Shown here: positions 1-7,079 of the stretch, one piece after another | How the letters are laid out: every line of letters starts with the position of its first letter | Position numbering within the stretch: position 1 is the first letter of the stretch | Origin: an uncultured Clostridia bacterium | GTDB lineage: Bacteria; Bacillota; Clostridia; RUG12999 | Length of the DNA stretch: 17,852 nucleotides | Assembly (NCBI GenBank): GCA_949739095.1 | Contig: CATIYX010000141.1 | Span: 1 to 17,852 of the forward strand | Direction of reading: 5' to 3' | Translations under genes and position numbers: made by a program | The notes under the pieces: generated by a model | What the model was told of the DNA's origin: nothing | Database searches by the model: none | Seen by the model: the letters and a program-made list of their open reading frames with translations, nothing else

Positions 1-514
1 CGGCGCGGCAGTAGTATCTGCGCAGGGAAACGGTCCCTATATCACCCACGTCACCACCGGTAAGGTCGTGGATATGGGTATCAGCGATGTCAACAACATG
101 GGCGCTGCCATGGCGCCCGCCGCTGCGGATACCATTGCTGCCCATTTTCAAGATACCGGTTTTACTCCAAACGATTACGATTTAATCATAACAGGCGATC
201 TTGGCATGGTGGGTCGTCAATTAAACATTGACCTACTGAGTCAGCAGGGCTATGAAGTATCTGATGTTATTGATGACTGTGGCTGCATGATTTATGATTT
301 TGAAACGGAAGATGTTCATGCAGGTGCAAGCGGCTGTGGTTGCAGTGCGAGCGTTTTCTGTTCCAAATTAATTCATGAGTTGCGCACTGGCACATTAAAG
401 CGGCTACTGTTTGTCGCAACCGGCGCACTTATGAGCACAACTGCACTCAAACAGGGAGAAACAATTCCTTGCGTTGCACACGCCGTCCGTATTGTTACGG
501 ACAAAGCGAACTAA
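1..514 (+). CDS. spoVAD: Stage V sporulation protein AD, C-terminal part (5' end outside window)
   Basis: This is the C-terminal half (about 170 residues) of SpoVAD; the reading frame is open from base 2 and stops at TAA 512-514. SpoVAD is a thiolase-like protein that binds dipicolinic acid and works with the other SpoVA proteins to move Ca-dipicolinate across the inner forespore/spore membrane in sporulation and germination. The conserved features seen are the run NNMGAAMAPAAADT, the DLIITGDLG segment, and the Cys/Gly-rich HAGASGCGCSA segment near the end, all typical of the family. The family is about 335-340 residues, so roughly half lies upstream. It is followed after 19 bases by spoVAE, which matches the usual spoVAC-AD-AE order, so the genes are almost certainly one sporulation operon. 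Expression from a forespore promoter (SigG in Bacillus) is family knowledge; the promoter is outside the window. Confidence 0.95.
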   Translation, partial: GAAVVSAQGNGPYITHVTTGKVVDMGISDVNNMGAAMAPAAADTIAAHFQDTGFTPNDYDLIITGDLGMVGRQLNIDLLSQQGYEVSDVIDDCGCMIYDFETEDVHAGASGCGCSASVFCSKLIHELRTGTLKRLLFVATGALMSTTALKQGETIPCVAHAVRIVTDKAN

Positions 515-533
515 CGGGAAGGAGGAAATGAGT

Positions 534-890
534 ATGACATATTTATGGGCTTTTATTGTCGGCGGCATTTTATGTGTTATCGGACAGATTTTAATTGACA
601 AAACCAAATTGACGCCGGCACGTATTTTGGTTGTCTATGTTGTCGCTGGCGTATTCCTTACGTTGGTGGGTGCTTATGAACCATTGGTTAAACTTGCCGG
701 CGCTGGCGCAACCGTTCCGCTAACAGGTTTTGGATATTCACTTGCAAAAGGCGTGATGAAAGCGGTGGAGGAACATGGTTTGTTAGGCGTTCTCACAGGC
801 GGTCTCACCGCAACAGCGGGTGGAATCGCTGCAGCAGTGGTGTTCAGCTTAATTGCCGCACTTATTTTCAAATCAAAAGAAAAATCCTAA
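534..890 (+). CDS. spoVAE: Stage V sporulation protein AE (SpoVAEb type)
   Basis: This is a small integral membrane protein of 118 residues, the usual size for SpoVAEb. It starts MTYLWAFIVGGILCVIGQ, matching the family, with hydrophobic segments at about residues 3-20, 29-47 and 90-112 and a charged KSKEKS tail. It belongs to the SpoVA channel that carries Ca-dipicolinate across the spore inner membrane. I chose the ATG at 534 because GGAGG at 521-525 lies 8 bases upstream. An in-frame ATG at 528 is too close to this site, and an upstream ATG at 474 would lie deep inside spoVAD. It is last in the visible spoVA operon and is followed by the terminator at 1051-1100. Confidence 0.93.
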   Translation: MTYLWAFIVGGILCVIGQILIDKTKLTPARILVVYVVAGVFLTLVGAYEPLVKLAGAGATVPLTGFGYSLAKGVMKAVEEHGLLGVLTGGLTATAGGIAAAVVFSLIAALIFKSKEKS

Positions 891-1247
891 TATGATAATT
901 GTCCGTTCTCAGAAGCGCACATGATTTCTTTTGACATACGTTACATGTATGCTAGTGAGAATAACACCCCAGTATCGCAACAGGTACTCTTATGCTCCAC
1001 GAATAAAATATGTGTTTTCTTGGAGAATGGATGGCAATTACAATAAATTCAAAAAACTCTCAAAAAGCAGGTCTTATTGCTCGCCTTTTGAGAGTTTTTT
1101 ATATCCTTGTTTCCTGTTATATTCCATTTGACTTTCTTTTTATGCTCGTTATCCTATCCTCCTATGCTCTCCCCACCATTCCTTAAAACCATTTTTCAAT
1201 ATGATGTGCAACGCCGCGGGCGTAGGCTGCAAAATATTTTCCGAACG
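891..1247. other. Non-coding gap with promoter-like dyad and terminator
   Basis: This stretch of about 357 bases lies between spoVAE (plus) and the GNAT gene (minus). It has no convincing gene: the short open frames have no ribosome binding site in the right place or run through the terminator. It holds TTGACA at 931-936 overlapping an inverted repeat CATAC (935-939) / GTATG (947-951), and a bidirectional terminator at 1051-1100. Bases 1101-1247 are T-rich and I see nothing in them. Confidence 0.6.
1051..1100 (+). terminator. Bidirectional intrinsic terminator after spoVAE
   Basis: AAAAAACTCTCAAAA (1051-1065) pairs with TTTTGAGAGTTTTTT (1086-1100), a 15-bp perfect stem with a 20-base loop and A/T tracts on both sides. 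It can end spoVA transcription on the plus strand and GNAT transcription on the minus strand. The long loop and A/T-rich stem make it weaker than a compact GC hairpin. Confidence 0.75.
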
Positions 1248-1691
1248 TTATGCGCCACCAAATGTCCCGCCGTTTTCGTCCAGTGTTTTCTTAAACATAA
1301 TTTCTTCTGCTTCCTGTCCTGGCGGAAAAAATGCTCCAGCTCTGATATAACCTAGCTTTTCATAGAAAAACTGCGCTGTCTCATCCGCCTGGGTCGAGGT
1401 CATAACATCTCGATATCCTAGCTGTTTCATCTGCTGCTGCCAGCATGCCATAGCATGTCTGCCATATCCTTTTCTCTGACAGTCCGGCGCAATAAAAAGC
1501 AATTCCAAAAACGGAATACTCTGCCAGAAGAAACTATAACGCAGCACACCGATGATTTCATTTTTCAAACATATAGCATAAACATGCCCCTGCCGAATGC
1601 AATCAGTCAATGTCTTTGCCGCAATATGTCCGTCATATTGTAATAGTTTTGCTATCTCTTTTTCTTCTGCCTGTCTGATTTGTATTTCCAT
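1248..1691 (-). CDS. GNAT family N-acetyltransferase
   Basis: This is a 147-residue single-domain GNAT acetyltransferase, a cytoplasmic enzyme that moves an acetyl group from acetyl-CoA to an amine. The acetyl-CoA binding signature Q-x-x-G-x-G is seen as QRKGYG at residues 72-77, preceded by the beta-4 strand FLELLFIAPDC. The late segment AQFFYEKLGYIRAGAFF is the usual motif B region with its Tyr. The length is normal for a stand-alone GNAT. The substrate cannot be told from the sequence. The ATG at 1691 has AAGGAGGG at about 1699-1706 on the minus strand. The gene is alone, divergent from the YkvI-like gene and convergent with spoVAE. Confidence 0.85.
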   Translation of the reverse strand: MEIQIRQAEEKEIAKLLQYDGHIAAKTLTDCIRQGHVYAICLKNEIIGVLRYSFFWQSIPFLELLFIAPDCQRKGYGRHAMACWQQQMKQLGYRDVMTSTQADETAQFFYEKLGYIRAGAFFPPGQEAEEIMFKKTLDENGGTFGGA

Positions 1692-1816
1692 ATAGCATCC
1701 CTCCTTCTCTCATTCTACCACATTTACAAAAACTTGTATAGTCTACATTTCTTCGGTACTAACTTTCCCACTCTTTTCATATAAATAAACTATGTCCACA
1801 AATGAAAATAACGCTG

Positions 1817-1839
1817 TCAGATACATAATACGTATCTGA
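1817..1839. promoter_or_regulatory. Perfect dyad in divergent promoter region (candidate operator)
   Basis: TCAGATAC (1817-1824) is an exact inverted repeat of GTATCTGA (1832-1839) with a 7-base centre. It sits between the divergent GNAT and YkvI-like genes and has no T-tract, so a protein binding site is more likely than a terminator. The size suits a dimeric TetR/MarR/GntR-type repressor, but the regulator is unknown. Confidence 0.4.
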
Positions 1840-1903
1840 ACGAACCGCGTATACTTTTGCTATTTGAGAATGTTTATTGATATAATAGGGAGGGAGACCA
1901 TCT

Positions 1904-2950
1904 ATGAAAACCAATGCTGCCGGCGCATTTCGGCTTGCCTGTGTCTATACCGGCGCAGTTTTAGGCGCCGGATTCGCTTCCGGACAGGAAATCTGGCGTT
2001 TTTTCGGACGGTTCGGCTGGTGGGGATTTTGGGGAATGTGCCTGACCATCTTATTTTTTGCCTTTGTCGGCTGCGGAATGTTTTTAAAAATTTACCGGTT
2101 GGCATTGTCCTCCTATACCGATTTTTGTGAAGAGCTTTTCGGTAAAAAATCCGGAAAATTCTTTTCCGTTTTCGGAAATTGTTATATGGGGGCAACTTTT
2201 TGTATCATGCTATCCGGTAGCGGCGCACTGTTCCAACAAGAATTACATTTCCCCTATTTTGCCGGAACTGTTAGCATGGCGGCTATCTGCTCCGTTGTTT
2301 TTCTTTTTGGTATTCGCGGAACCGTTGTTGCTAATACCATTCTTACGCCTATTATGGTATTGGGTATGGTGGCTTTGGGCGCCTATAAATTACTATTTGG
2401 CGACCAAAGTGTGATGAATGCCCTGCATGAGCTTATCTGTATCAATGATAACTGGTTGCTCTCCGCTTTGGTTTATATCAGCTATAACCTCATTAGTATT
2501 CCTGCGGTTGTCTGTGGCATGAAAAAATATATGCCAAATGCGGCTACTGCTATTTGGGGTGGTTTACTGGGCAGTATTTTTATCGGTGCGTGTGGACTTT
2601 CGATTTATTATGTATCACTCTATCCCGATTTCTATTTGACGCAAATGCCAGCGCTCACCTATGCTGCGTTTATGGGAAAACATTTCAAATTGTTTTACGG
2701 GCTTACCATCTATATTGCCATGTTGACCACCGCTATCTCCTGCGGGCAAGGTGTGTTGGGTTTGGCTCCGGAAAGCAAACGCCTGCCCTATACGTTTCTG
2801 CTTTGCGGAAGCTGCTGTATATTAGCGTTGCTTGGTTTTTCTACGCTGGTAGGTTATCTTTACTCCTTTTTCGGCTATGTTGGACTGTTCATTACTGCAA
2901 TTGTATGTAAAGAATGCATAAAAGAATTTAAAATCCAGCGTATTTTATAG
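1904..2950 (+). CDS. YkvI-family membrane protein (APC-superfamily transporter-like)
   Basis: This is a 348-residue polytopic membrane protein with about ten hydrophobic stretches over its whole length. The N-terminal segment GAGFASGQE (residues 21-29), in the first membrane helix, is the family hallmark and resembles the unwound substrate-binding helix of amino-acid/sodium transporters of the LeuT/APC fold. The Bacillus relative YkvI is of nearly the same size. The substrate is not established. The ATG at 1904 follows the purine-rich site GGGAGGGAG (1888-1896). An extended -10 (TGATATAAT, 1878-1886) stands just upstream and would give a very short leader; I see no good -35 for it. No clear terminator follows before the tRNA promoter at 3021. 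Confidence 0.85.
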   Translation: MKTNAAGAFRLACVYTGAVLGAGFASGQEIWRFFGRFGWWGFWGMCLTILFFAFVGCGMFLKIYRLALSSYTDFCEELFGKKSGKFFSVFGNCYMGATFCIMLSGSGALFQQELHFPYFAGTVSMAAICSVVFLFGIRGTVVANTILTPIMVLGMVALGAYKLLFGDQSVMNALHELICINDNWLLSALVYISYNLISIPAVVCGMKKYMPNAATAIWGGLLGSIFIGACGLSIYYVSLYPDFYLTQMPALTYAAFMGKHFKLFYGLTIYIAMLTTAISCGQGVLGLAPESKRLPYTFLLCGSCCILALLGFSTLVGYLYSFFGYVGLFITAIVCKECIKEFKIQRIL

Positions 2951-3020
2951 TATTTGGGCGTTATTTTATGAAACTATACTCTAATCCACTCCTATGACCG
3001 TTTATCGCTTTTTCTAATAG

Positions 3021-3049
3021 TTTACAAATGTTCTGATTTCCTATATAAT
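3021..3049 (+). promoter_or_regulatory. SigA promoter of tRNA-Pro
   Basis: TTTACA (3021-3026), a 17-base spacer and TATAAT (3044-3049) form a near-consensus sigma-A promoter, with the expected start about 45 bases before the tRNA. It is the only strong promoter visible upstream of tRNA-Pro and htpG. Confidence 0.85.
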
Positions 3050-3101
3050 ATTGTTTTGTAATATAAATGGATATTTTTGTCCGTTGATATTGCAATTACG
3101 C

Positions 3102-3178
3102 CGGGGTTTGGCGCAGTTTGGTAGCGCGCATGGTTTGGGACCATGAGGCCGCGGGTTCAAATCCCTCAACCCCGACCA
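3102..3178 (+). tRNA. tRNA-Pro (anticodon TGG)
   Basis: A full cloverleaf is visible. The acceptor CGGGGTT (3102-3108) pairs with AACCCCG (3168-3174), followed by discriminator A and an encoded CCA (3176-3178). The anticodon stem is CATGG/CCATG with loop TTTGGGA, so the anticodon is TGG (3136-3138), and the T loop is TTCAAAT. UGG reads all or most proline codons. It stands alone with its own promoter (3021-3049) and terminator (3183-3214). Confidence 0.97.
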
Positions 3179-3182
3179 TTTG

Positions 3183-3214
3183 AAAAAACCGTCAAAAGAT
3201 GAGACGGTTTTTTT
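3183..3214 (+). terminator. Intrinsic terminator after tRNA-Pro
   Basis: AAAAAACCGTC (3183-3193) pairs with GACGGTTTTTTT (3203-3214) around a 9-base loop, a classic stem with T-tract 5 bases after the tRNA CCA end. Confidence 0.9.
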
Positions 3215-3225
3215 CTCACCCGCCA

Positions 3226-3252
3226 TTAGCACTCATCTCGAAAGAGTGCTAA
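3226..3252 (+). promoter_or_regulatory. CIRCE element (HrcA operator) of htpG
   Basis: TTAGCACTC (3226-3234), 9 bases, then GAGTGCTAA (3244-3252): an exact match to the CIRCE consensus TTAGCACTC-N9-GAGTGCTAA, 37 bases before the htpG start codon. CIRCE is bound by the HrcA repressor and released on heat shock. I see no strong sigma-A promoter between the tRNA terminator and this element. Confidence 0.96.
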
Positions 3253-3289
3253 CAAAGCATTCGTTTACTACAAAGGAGGAAGCAGTATC

Positions 3290-5134
3290 ATGGCAAAGGG
3301 AACCATTCAAGTCCATACAGAAAATATATTTCCCATTATCAAAAAATGGCTATATTCCGACAAAGATATCTTTATCCGCGAATTGGTATCAAACGGCTGC
3401 GATGCGATTGCAAAGCTGAAGAAACTGGTCGGTGTGGGCGAAGTGCAGGTAGAGGATAATCCACAGTATGCCGTTACAGTAACAGTAGATAAAGAGAATA
3501 AAACACTTACATTTTCTGACAACGGAATTGGTATGACTGCAGAAGAAGTGGAAAAATATATCACTCAGGTGGCATTTTCCGGCGCAGAAGAATTTTTAAG
3601 CAAATATAAAGATGATAACACCATCATCGGGCATTTTGGGCTTGGGTTCTATTCTGCATTCATGGTGGCGGATAAAGTGGAAATCCATACGTTGTCCTAC
3701 CAGCCCGGTGCAAAACCGGCATTTTGGAGCTGCGAAGGCGGCACCGACTATGAACTCACTGAGGGTACACGCACAGAGCGCGGCAGCGATATAATTCTAC
3801 ATATTGCCAATGACAACGAAGATATGCTAAATTTCTATACGGTGGAAAGTACACTGCACAAATATTGCAGTTTTCTTCCTACCAATATTTATTGCATTGA
3901 TGCAAATGCAGCCAAAGAAGAGAATACGGCAGAAAATGAGACAACAGAAGACGTACCAAAGGAACCCACCCCAATTAACGACCCGAATCCACTTTGGTTG
4001 AAACAACCTTCAGAATGTACAGATGAGGAATATATTGACTTTTATCATAAAGTCTTTTTCGATTTTACACCCCCTTTGTTTTGGATTCACCTCAACGTAG
4101 ACTATCCATTCAATCTGAAAGGCATTTTATATTTTCCTAAACTAAAACATGAAATGGATTCTTCTACCGGTCAAATAAAACTCTACAATAATCAGGTATT
4201 TGTCGCAGATAATATCAAGGAAGTGATTCCGGAATATTTAATGCTGCTCAAAGGCGTTATTGACTGTCCGGATTTACCGCTGAATGTGTCTCGCAGTTTT
4301 CTGCAAAACGATGGGTATGTCCGCAAGGTGTCTGAACACATCACAAAAAAAGTTGCAGATAAGCTAACTTCTATGTTTAAAACCGACCGTCCTTCCTATG
4401 AAAAATATTGGGATGACATCAGTCCGTTTATTAAATTTGGCTGCATGAAAGATGAAAAATTCTTTGACCGTATCGGCAGCAGTATTCTCTACAAAACGAC
4501 TGATGAAACCTATGTGACGCTGGAAGAATATCTGGACAAGGCGAAGGAACAGCATGAAAACAAAGTCTACTATGTCTCTGACCCGAAACAGCAGGCACAA
4601 TATATTTCTATGTTTCAGGAAAATGGACTGCAAGCCGTAATTTTGCCCCATGTTTTGGATACACATTTCATTAGTTTTGCAGAATATAAAAATAATGCTG
4701 TAAAATTTGAGCGTATTGACGCCGGACTTGCTGATTCTCTAAAAAATGATTCTGTAGAGCAATCGGAAGAACTGATTCAATTATTTAAAGATATCTTACA
4801 AGACGACCAACTCAAAATTGAATTGACGTCATTAAAGAACGAATCGGTTCCTGCCATTGTCACGCTGGATGAACAATCCCGCCGTATGGAGGAAATGAGC
4901 AAAATGTTCGGCGGACCTATGATGGCAGGCGGACCTGCACAAAAAACGTTGACGCTGAATATGGCAAATCCTGCCGTACGTGCACTCGCAGGCTGTGAGG
5001 ACAAGGAACTTGCTGATTTAACTTGTCACTATATTTATGACATTGCAACATTGGCACAAACACCGCTAAACGCTGAACAAATGACAGAATTCATCTCCCG
5101 TACAGGACAGGTTTTAAACAAACTATTTCAATAA
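3290..5134 (+). CDS. htpG: Molecular chaperone HtpG (bacterial Hsp90)
   Basis: This is a 614-residue cytosolic ATP-dependent chaperone of the Hsp90 family (E. coli HtpG is 624). The N-terminal GHKL ATPase domain shows the catalytic Glu31 and Asn35 in RELVSNGCDA, the Mg/ATP motif DNGIGM (77-82) and the glycine loop GHFGLGF (114-120). The residues after the Asn are GC where many HtpGs have AS. An acidic linker lies at about 205-228. The middle domain keeps LNVSRSFLQ, which carries the Arg that helps ATP hydrolysis, and the C-terminal dimerisation region is present. The ATG at 3290 is preceded by AAAGGAGG at 3272-3279. A perfect CIRCE element just upstream implies HrcA heat-shock control, unlike Bacillus subtilis htpG, which is not in the HrcA regulon. 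No T-rich terminator separates it from the portal-like gene downstream. Confidence 0.97.
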   Translation: MAKGTIQVHTENIFPIIKKWLYSDKDIFIRELVSNGCDAIAKLKKLVGVGEVQVEDNPQYAVTVTVDKENKTLTFSDNGIGMTAEEVEKYITQVAFSGAEEFLSKYKDDNTIIGHFGLGFYSAFMVADKVEIHTLSYQPGAKPAFWSCEGGTDYELTEGTRTERGSDIILHIANDNEDMLNFYTVESTLHKYCSFLPTNIYCIDANAAKEENTAENETTEDVPKEPTPINDPNPLWLKQPSECTDEEYIDFYHKVFFDFTPPLFWIHLNVDYPFNLKGILYFPKLKHEMDSSTGQIKLYNNQVFVADNIKEVIPEYLMLLKGVIDCPDLPLNVSRSFLQNDGYVRKVSEHITKKVADKLTSMFKTDRPSYEKYWDDISPFIKFGCMKDEKFFDRIGSSILYKTTDETYVTLEEYLDKAKEQHENKVYYVSDPKQQAQYISMFQENGLQAVILPHVLDTHFISFAEYKNNAVKFERIDAGLADSLKNDSVEQSEELIQLFKDILQDDQLKIELTSLKNESVPAIVTLDEQSRRMEEMSKMFGGPMMAGGPAQKTLTLNMANPAVRALAGCEDKELADLTCHYIYDIATLAQTPLNAEQMTEFISRTGQVLNKLFQ

Positions 5135-5171
5135 GTGTGGGAGGACTCTATACGGTTTCTAACACACTTAT
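5131..5171 (+). repeat. Inverted repeat at htpG stop codon
   Basis: ATAAGTGTG (5131-5139, containing the htpG stop TAA) is an exact inverted repeat of CACACTTAT (5163-5171), with 23 bases between. No T-tract follows, so it does not look like a normal terminator. It may fold in the mRNA as a 3' stabiliser or be a protein site. Confidence 0.4.
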
Positions 5172-5192
5172 AGCGAAATAATACATTCCGGT

Positions 5193-5215
5193 GCAGCGTC
5201 TCCCGTTGACGCTGC
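5193..5215 (+). repeat. GC-rich hairpin between htpG and portal-like gene
   Basis: GCAGCGTC (5193-5200) pairs perfectly with GACGCTGC (5208-5215) around TCCCGTT. It is followed by CTCGGCTTATATATAGG, not a run of T, so it is at best a poor terminator. Partial termination or transcript stabilisation after htpG are possible roles. Confidence 0.5.
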
Positions 5216-5245
5216 CTCGGCTTATATATAGGAACTCTTTTTTGA

Positions 5246-5282
5246 TTCCTTCTTAAAATTTCAAACCGATTTTAAGGAGGAA
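5246..5282 (+). promoter_or_regulatory. Hairpin that masks the ribosome binding site of the portal-like gene
   Basis: TTCCTTCTTAAAAT (5246-5259) can pair with ATTTTAAGGAGGAA (5269-5282): 14 pairs, 13 Watson-Crick and one G-U, with a 9-base loop. The 3' arm contains the complete Shine-Dalgarno sequence AAGGAGG, 7 bases before the ATG at 5288. When folded it would block ribosome entry. The A/T-rich upper stem suggests it could melt with heat or be opened by a trans factor; this role is inferred. Confidence 0.6.
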
Positions 5283-5287
5283 ACAAC

Positions 5288-6925
5288 ATGTATCAAACTA
5301 CTATTTCCAAAGAACGTTTTGCAGATATGCAAAAGAAACTCATTGCCTATATCAACGCTAAAAAGGAGTTTGACGGTAAAGTTATTCAAAACGACAAATG
5401 GTATCGCGCACAGCATTGGGATTTTGTGCGCGGCAACACAGAAATTCCTGAAACAACCACATCATTTTTATTCAACGCTCTTGCTTATAAACATGCGGAG
5501 ATTATGGACAACTTTCCCTCTCCTAATATTTTAGCAAGAGAGGAAAACGATGTGCCGCAGGCTGATATGCTCTCTCAAATCATCCCATTTGAGTTAGACT
5601 CCTGCAACTTTAAAAGCACCTTTTCTAAAGCAACCTGGTACAAATTGAAAAATGGCGTCGTTCCCTACGGTGTGTTTTTCAATCCAGAGCTGAATGGCGG
5701 ATTGGGTGACATTGATATCCAACGTCTGGATATTCTCAACATCTTTTGGGAACCCGGCGTAGAAGATATTCAAAACTCCCGCTATTTGTTCCTTGTCAAC
5801 ATGGTGGATAACGATGAACTCCGTACCCTCTATCCCCATGCCGGTGATGCATTGAGACAGGAAGGTCTGCTCAGTATTCAGTCGCGTGAACAACATGTGG
5901 ATTTTCATGAAAAATCTCTGGTGGTGGACTGCTATTACAAAGTAGTGCAGCCCGATGGAAAAAAGATACTTCATATGACCAAATTTACCGGCGATACCGT
6001 GCTTGATAGCAGTGAAGACCGTCCGCAGACAGCGCAGAGCGGACTATATGCTCATGGCCACTATCCTGTTATCTTTGATGTGCTCTATCCGATGGATGGC
6101 ACACCTGTTGGTTTTGGGTTGATTGACCTATCCAAAAACTGTCAAACCTATATTGACAAACTGGATTCTATCATCTCCGAAAACGCACTGATTTCTGGAA
6201 AAGTTCGCTGGCTGGTACGTGATAACGGCGGCATCAACGAAGAGGAACTGCTGGATTTATCGCAGGATGTTGTACATGTAACAGGCAGTCTGCGCGATGA
6301 AAACGTCCGTGAATTTCAGGCAAATCCACTTGACCCTTATATTATTCAACACCGTTTAAACAAAATTGAGGAACTGAAAGAACTGACTGGAAACCGTGAT
6401 TTTATGCAGGGCGGCTCCTCCGGCGGCGTTACGGCGTATGGTGCCATTGTAGCGCTACAAGAGGCAGGAAACAAACTGTCTCGTGATATTATTAATAACA
6501 CCTATGAAAGCTATAAGCAAATTATTTATATGTGTATTTCTCTGATTCGACAGTTCTTTGATGAAGACCGCCAAATCCGCATCACAGGCGAGGATGGCAG
6601 CCGGAGATATATCAAATTTTCTAACAAGGATTTGCTCGGTGAAAGCGTAGAAGCACCGGTGTTTGACATTAAAATTCTACCGGAAAAATCCAATCCTTTC
6701 ACACGCCTGTCGCAAAATCAAATGGCGCAGGAATTTTATAATATGGGCATATTCCGTCCTGAAAATGCCAAACAGGCAATTATGACATTGAGCATGATGA
6801 GTTTTGAAGGGAAAGACAAGCTCATTCATGAACTGGAACAAATGCTGCAGGAACAGGAATTAGTCGCTGCACAGACGCCCTCCGCGTCAACATCTTCCGA
6901 CAAGAGCGGCAGTACGCAAGCATAA
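5288..6925 (+). CDS. Phage portal-like protein (P22-type portal family), orphan
   Basis: This 545-residue protein resembles P22-type portal proteins found in phages and prophages of Clostridia. A portal forms a dodecameric ring at one vertex of the phage head, through which DNA is packaged. Recognised parts are the segment IFWEPGVEDIQNSRYLF near residue 155, and the C-terminal core with TGNRDFMQGGSSGGVTA followed by an ALQEAGNKLSRD helix and a tyrosine-rich stretch ending IRQFFDEDRQIRI. The last 15 or so residues are Ser/Thr-rich and probably disordered. No terminase, protease, scaffold, capsid, tail, integrase or lysis gene is next to it, so it is either a phage remnant or a recruited gene. 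The frame is intact, the AAGGAGG site is intact but buried in a hairpin, and a strong terminator follows. The portal assignment rests on recalled family patterns; a divergent housekeeping role is possible. Confidence 0.7.
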   Translation: MYQTTISKERFADMQKKLIAYINAKKEFDGKVIQNDKWYRAQHWDFVRGNTEIPETTTSFLFNALAYKHAEIMDNFPSPNILAREENDVPQADMLSQIIPFELDSCNFKSTFSKATWYKLKNGVVPYGVFFNPELNGGLGDIDIQRLDILNIFWEPGVEDIQNSRYLFLVNMVDNDELRTLYPHAGDALRQEGLLSIQSREQHVDFHEKSLVVDCYYKVVQPDGKKILHMTKFTGDTVLDSSEDRPQTAQSGLYAHGHYPVIFDVLYPMDGTPVGFGLIDLSKNCQTYIDKLDSIISENALISGKVRWLVRDNGGINEEELLDLSQDVVHVTGSLRDENVREFQANPLDPYIIQHRLNKIEELKELTGNRDFMQGGSSGGVTAYGAIVALQEAGNKLSRDIINNTYESYKQIIYMCISLIRQFFDEDRQIRITGEDGSRRYIKFSNKDLLGESVEAPVFDIKILPEKSNPFTRLSQNQMAQEFYNMGIFRPENAKQAIMTLSMMSFEGKDKLIHELEQMLQEQELVAAQTPSASTSSDKSGSTQA

Positions 6926-6939
6926 ATAGATTTCATTAG

Positions 6940-6967
6940 AAAAGGCAGGTATCATACCTGCCTTTTT
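6940..6967 (+). terminator. Intrinsic terminator after portal-like gene
   Basis: AAAGGCAGGT (6941-6950) pairs with ACCTGCCTTT (6956-6965) around ATCAT, followed by further T. It begins 15 bases after the stop and ends the htpG/portal-like transcript. Confidence 0.93.
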
Positions 6968-7079
6968 CTTGTATTTTCTGCACCAATATAATAACGCTAT
7001 ATATGTGTGGGGTCTGGTTTTTTTGGGGATAGAATTAAATTGGTAAAAATTATACCGTTTATATTAAATCTATTGGAGT

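Noticed and set aside
931..1131. Plus-strand 66-codon frame after spoVAE
   Set aside because: It begins inside the TTGACA box, lacks a ribosome site, and crosses the terminator.
3102..3178. tRNA-Pro as an attachment site for a mobile element carrying the portal-like gene
   Set aside because: No second copy of the tRNA 3' end is seen downstream, no integrase is present, and htpG lies between.
3041..3232. Minus-strand open frame of 63 codons over the tRNA-Pro region
   Set aside because: Its GLRDLNPRPHGPK-like peptide is the well-known false translation of the antisense strand of a tRNA-Pro gene; it also runs through the promoter and terminator.
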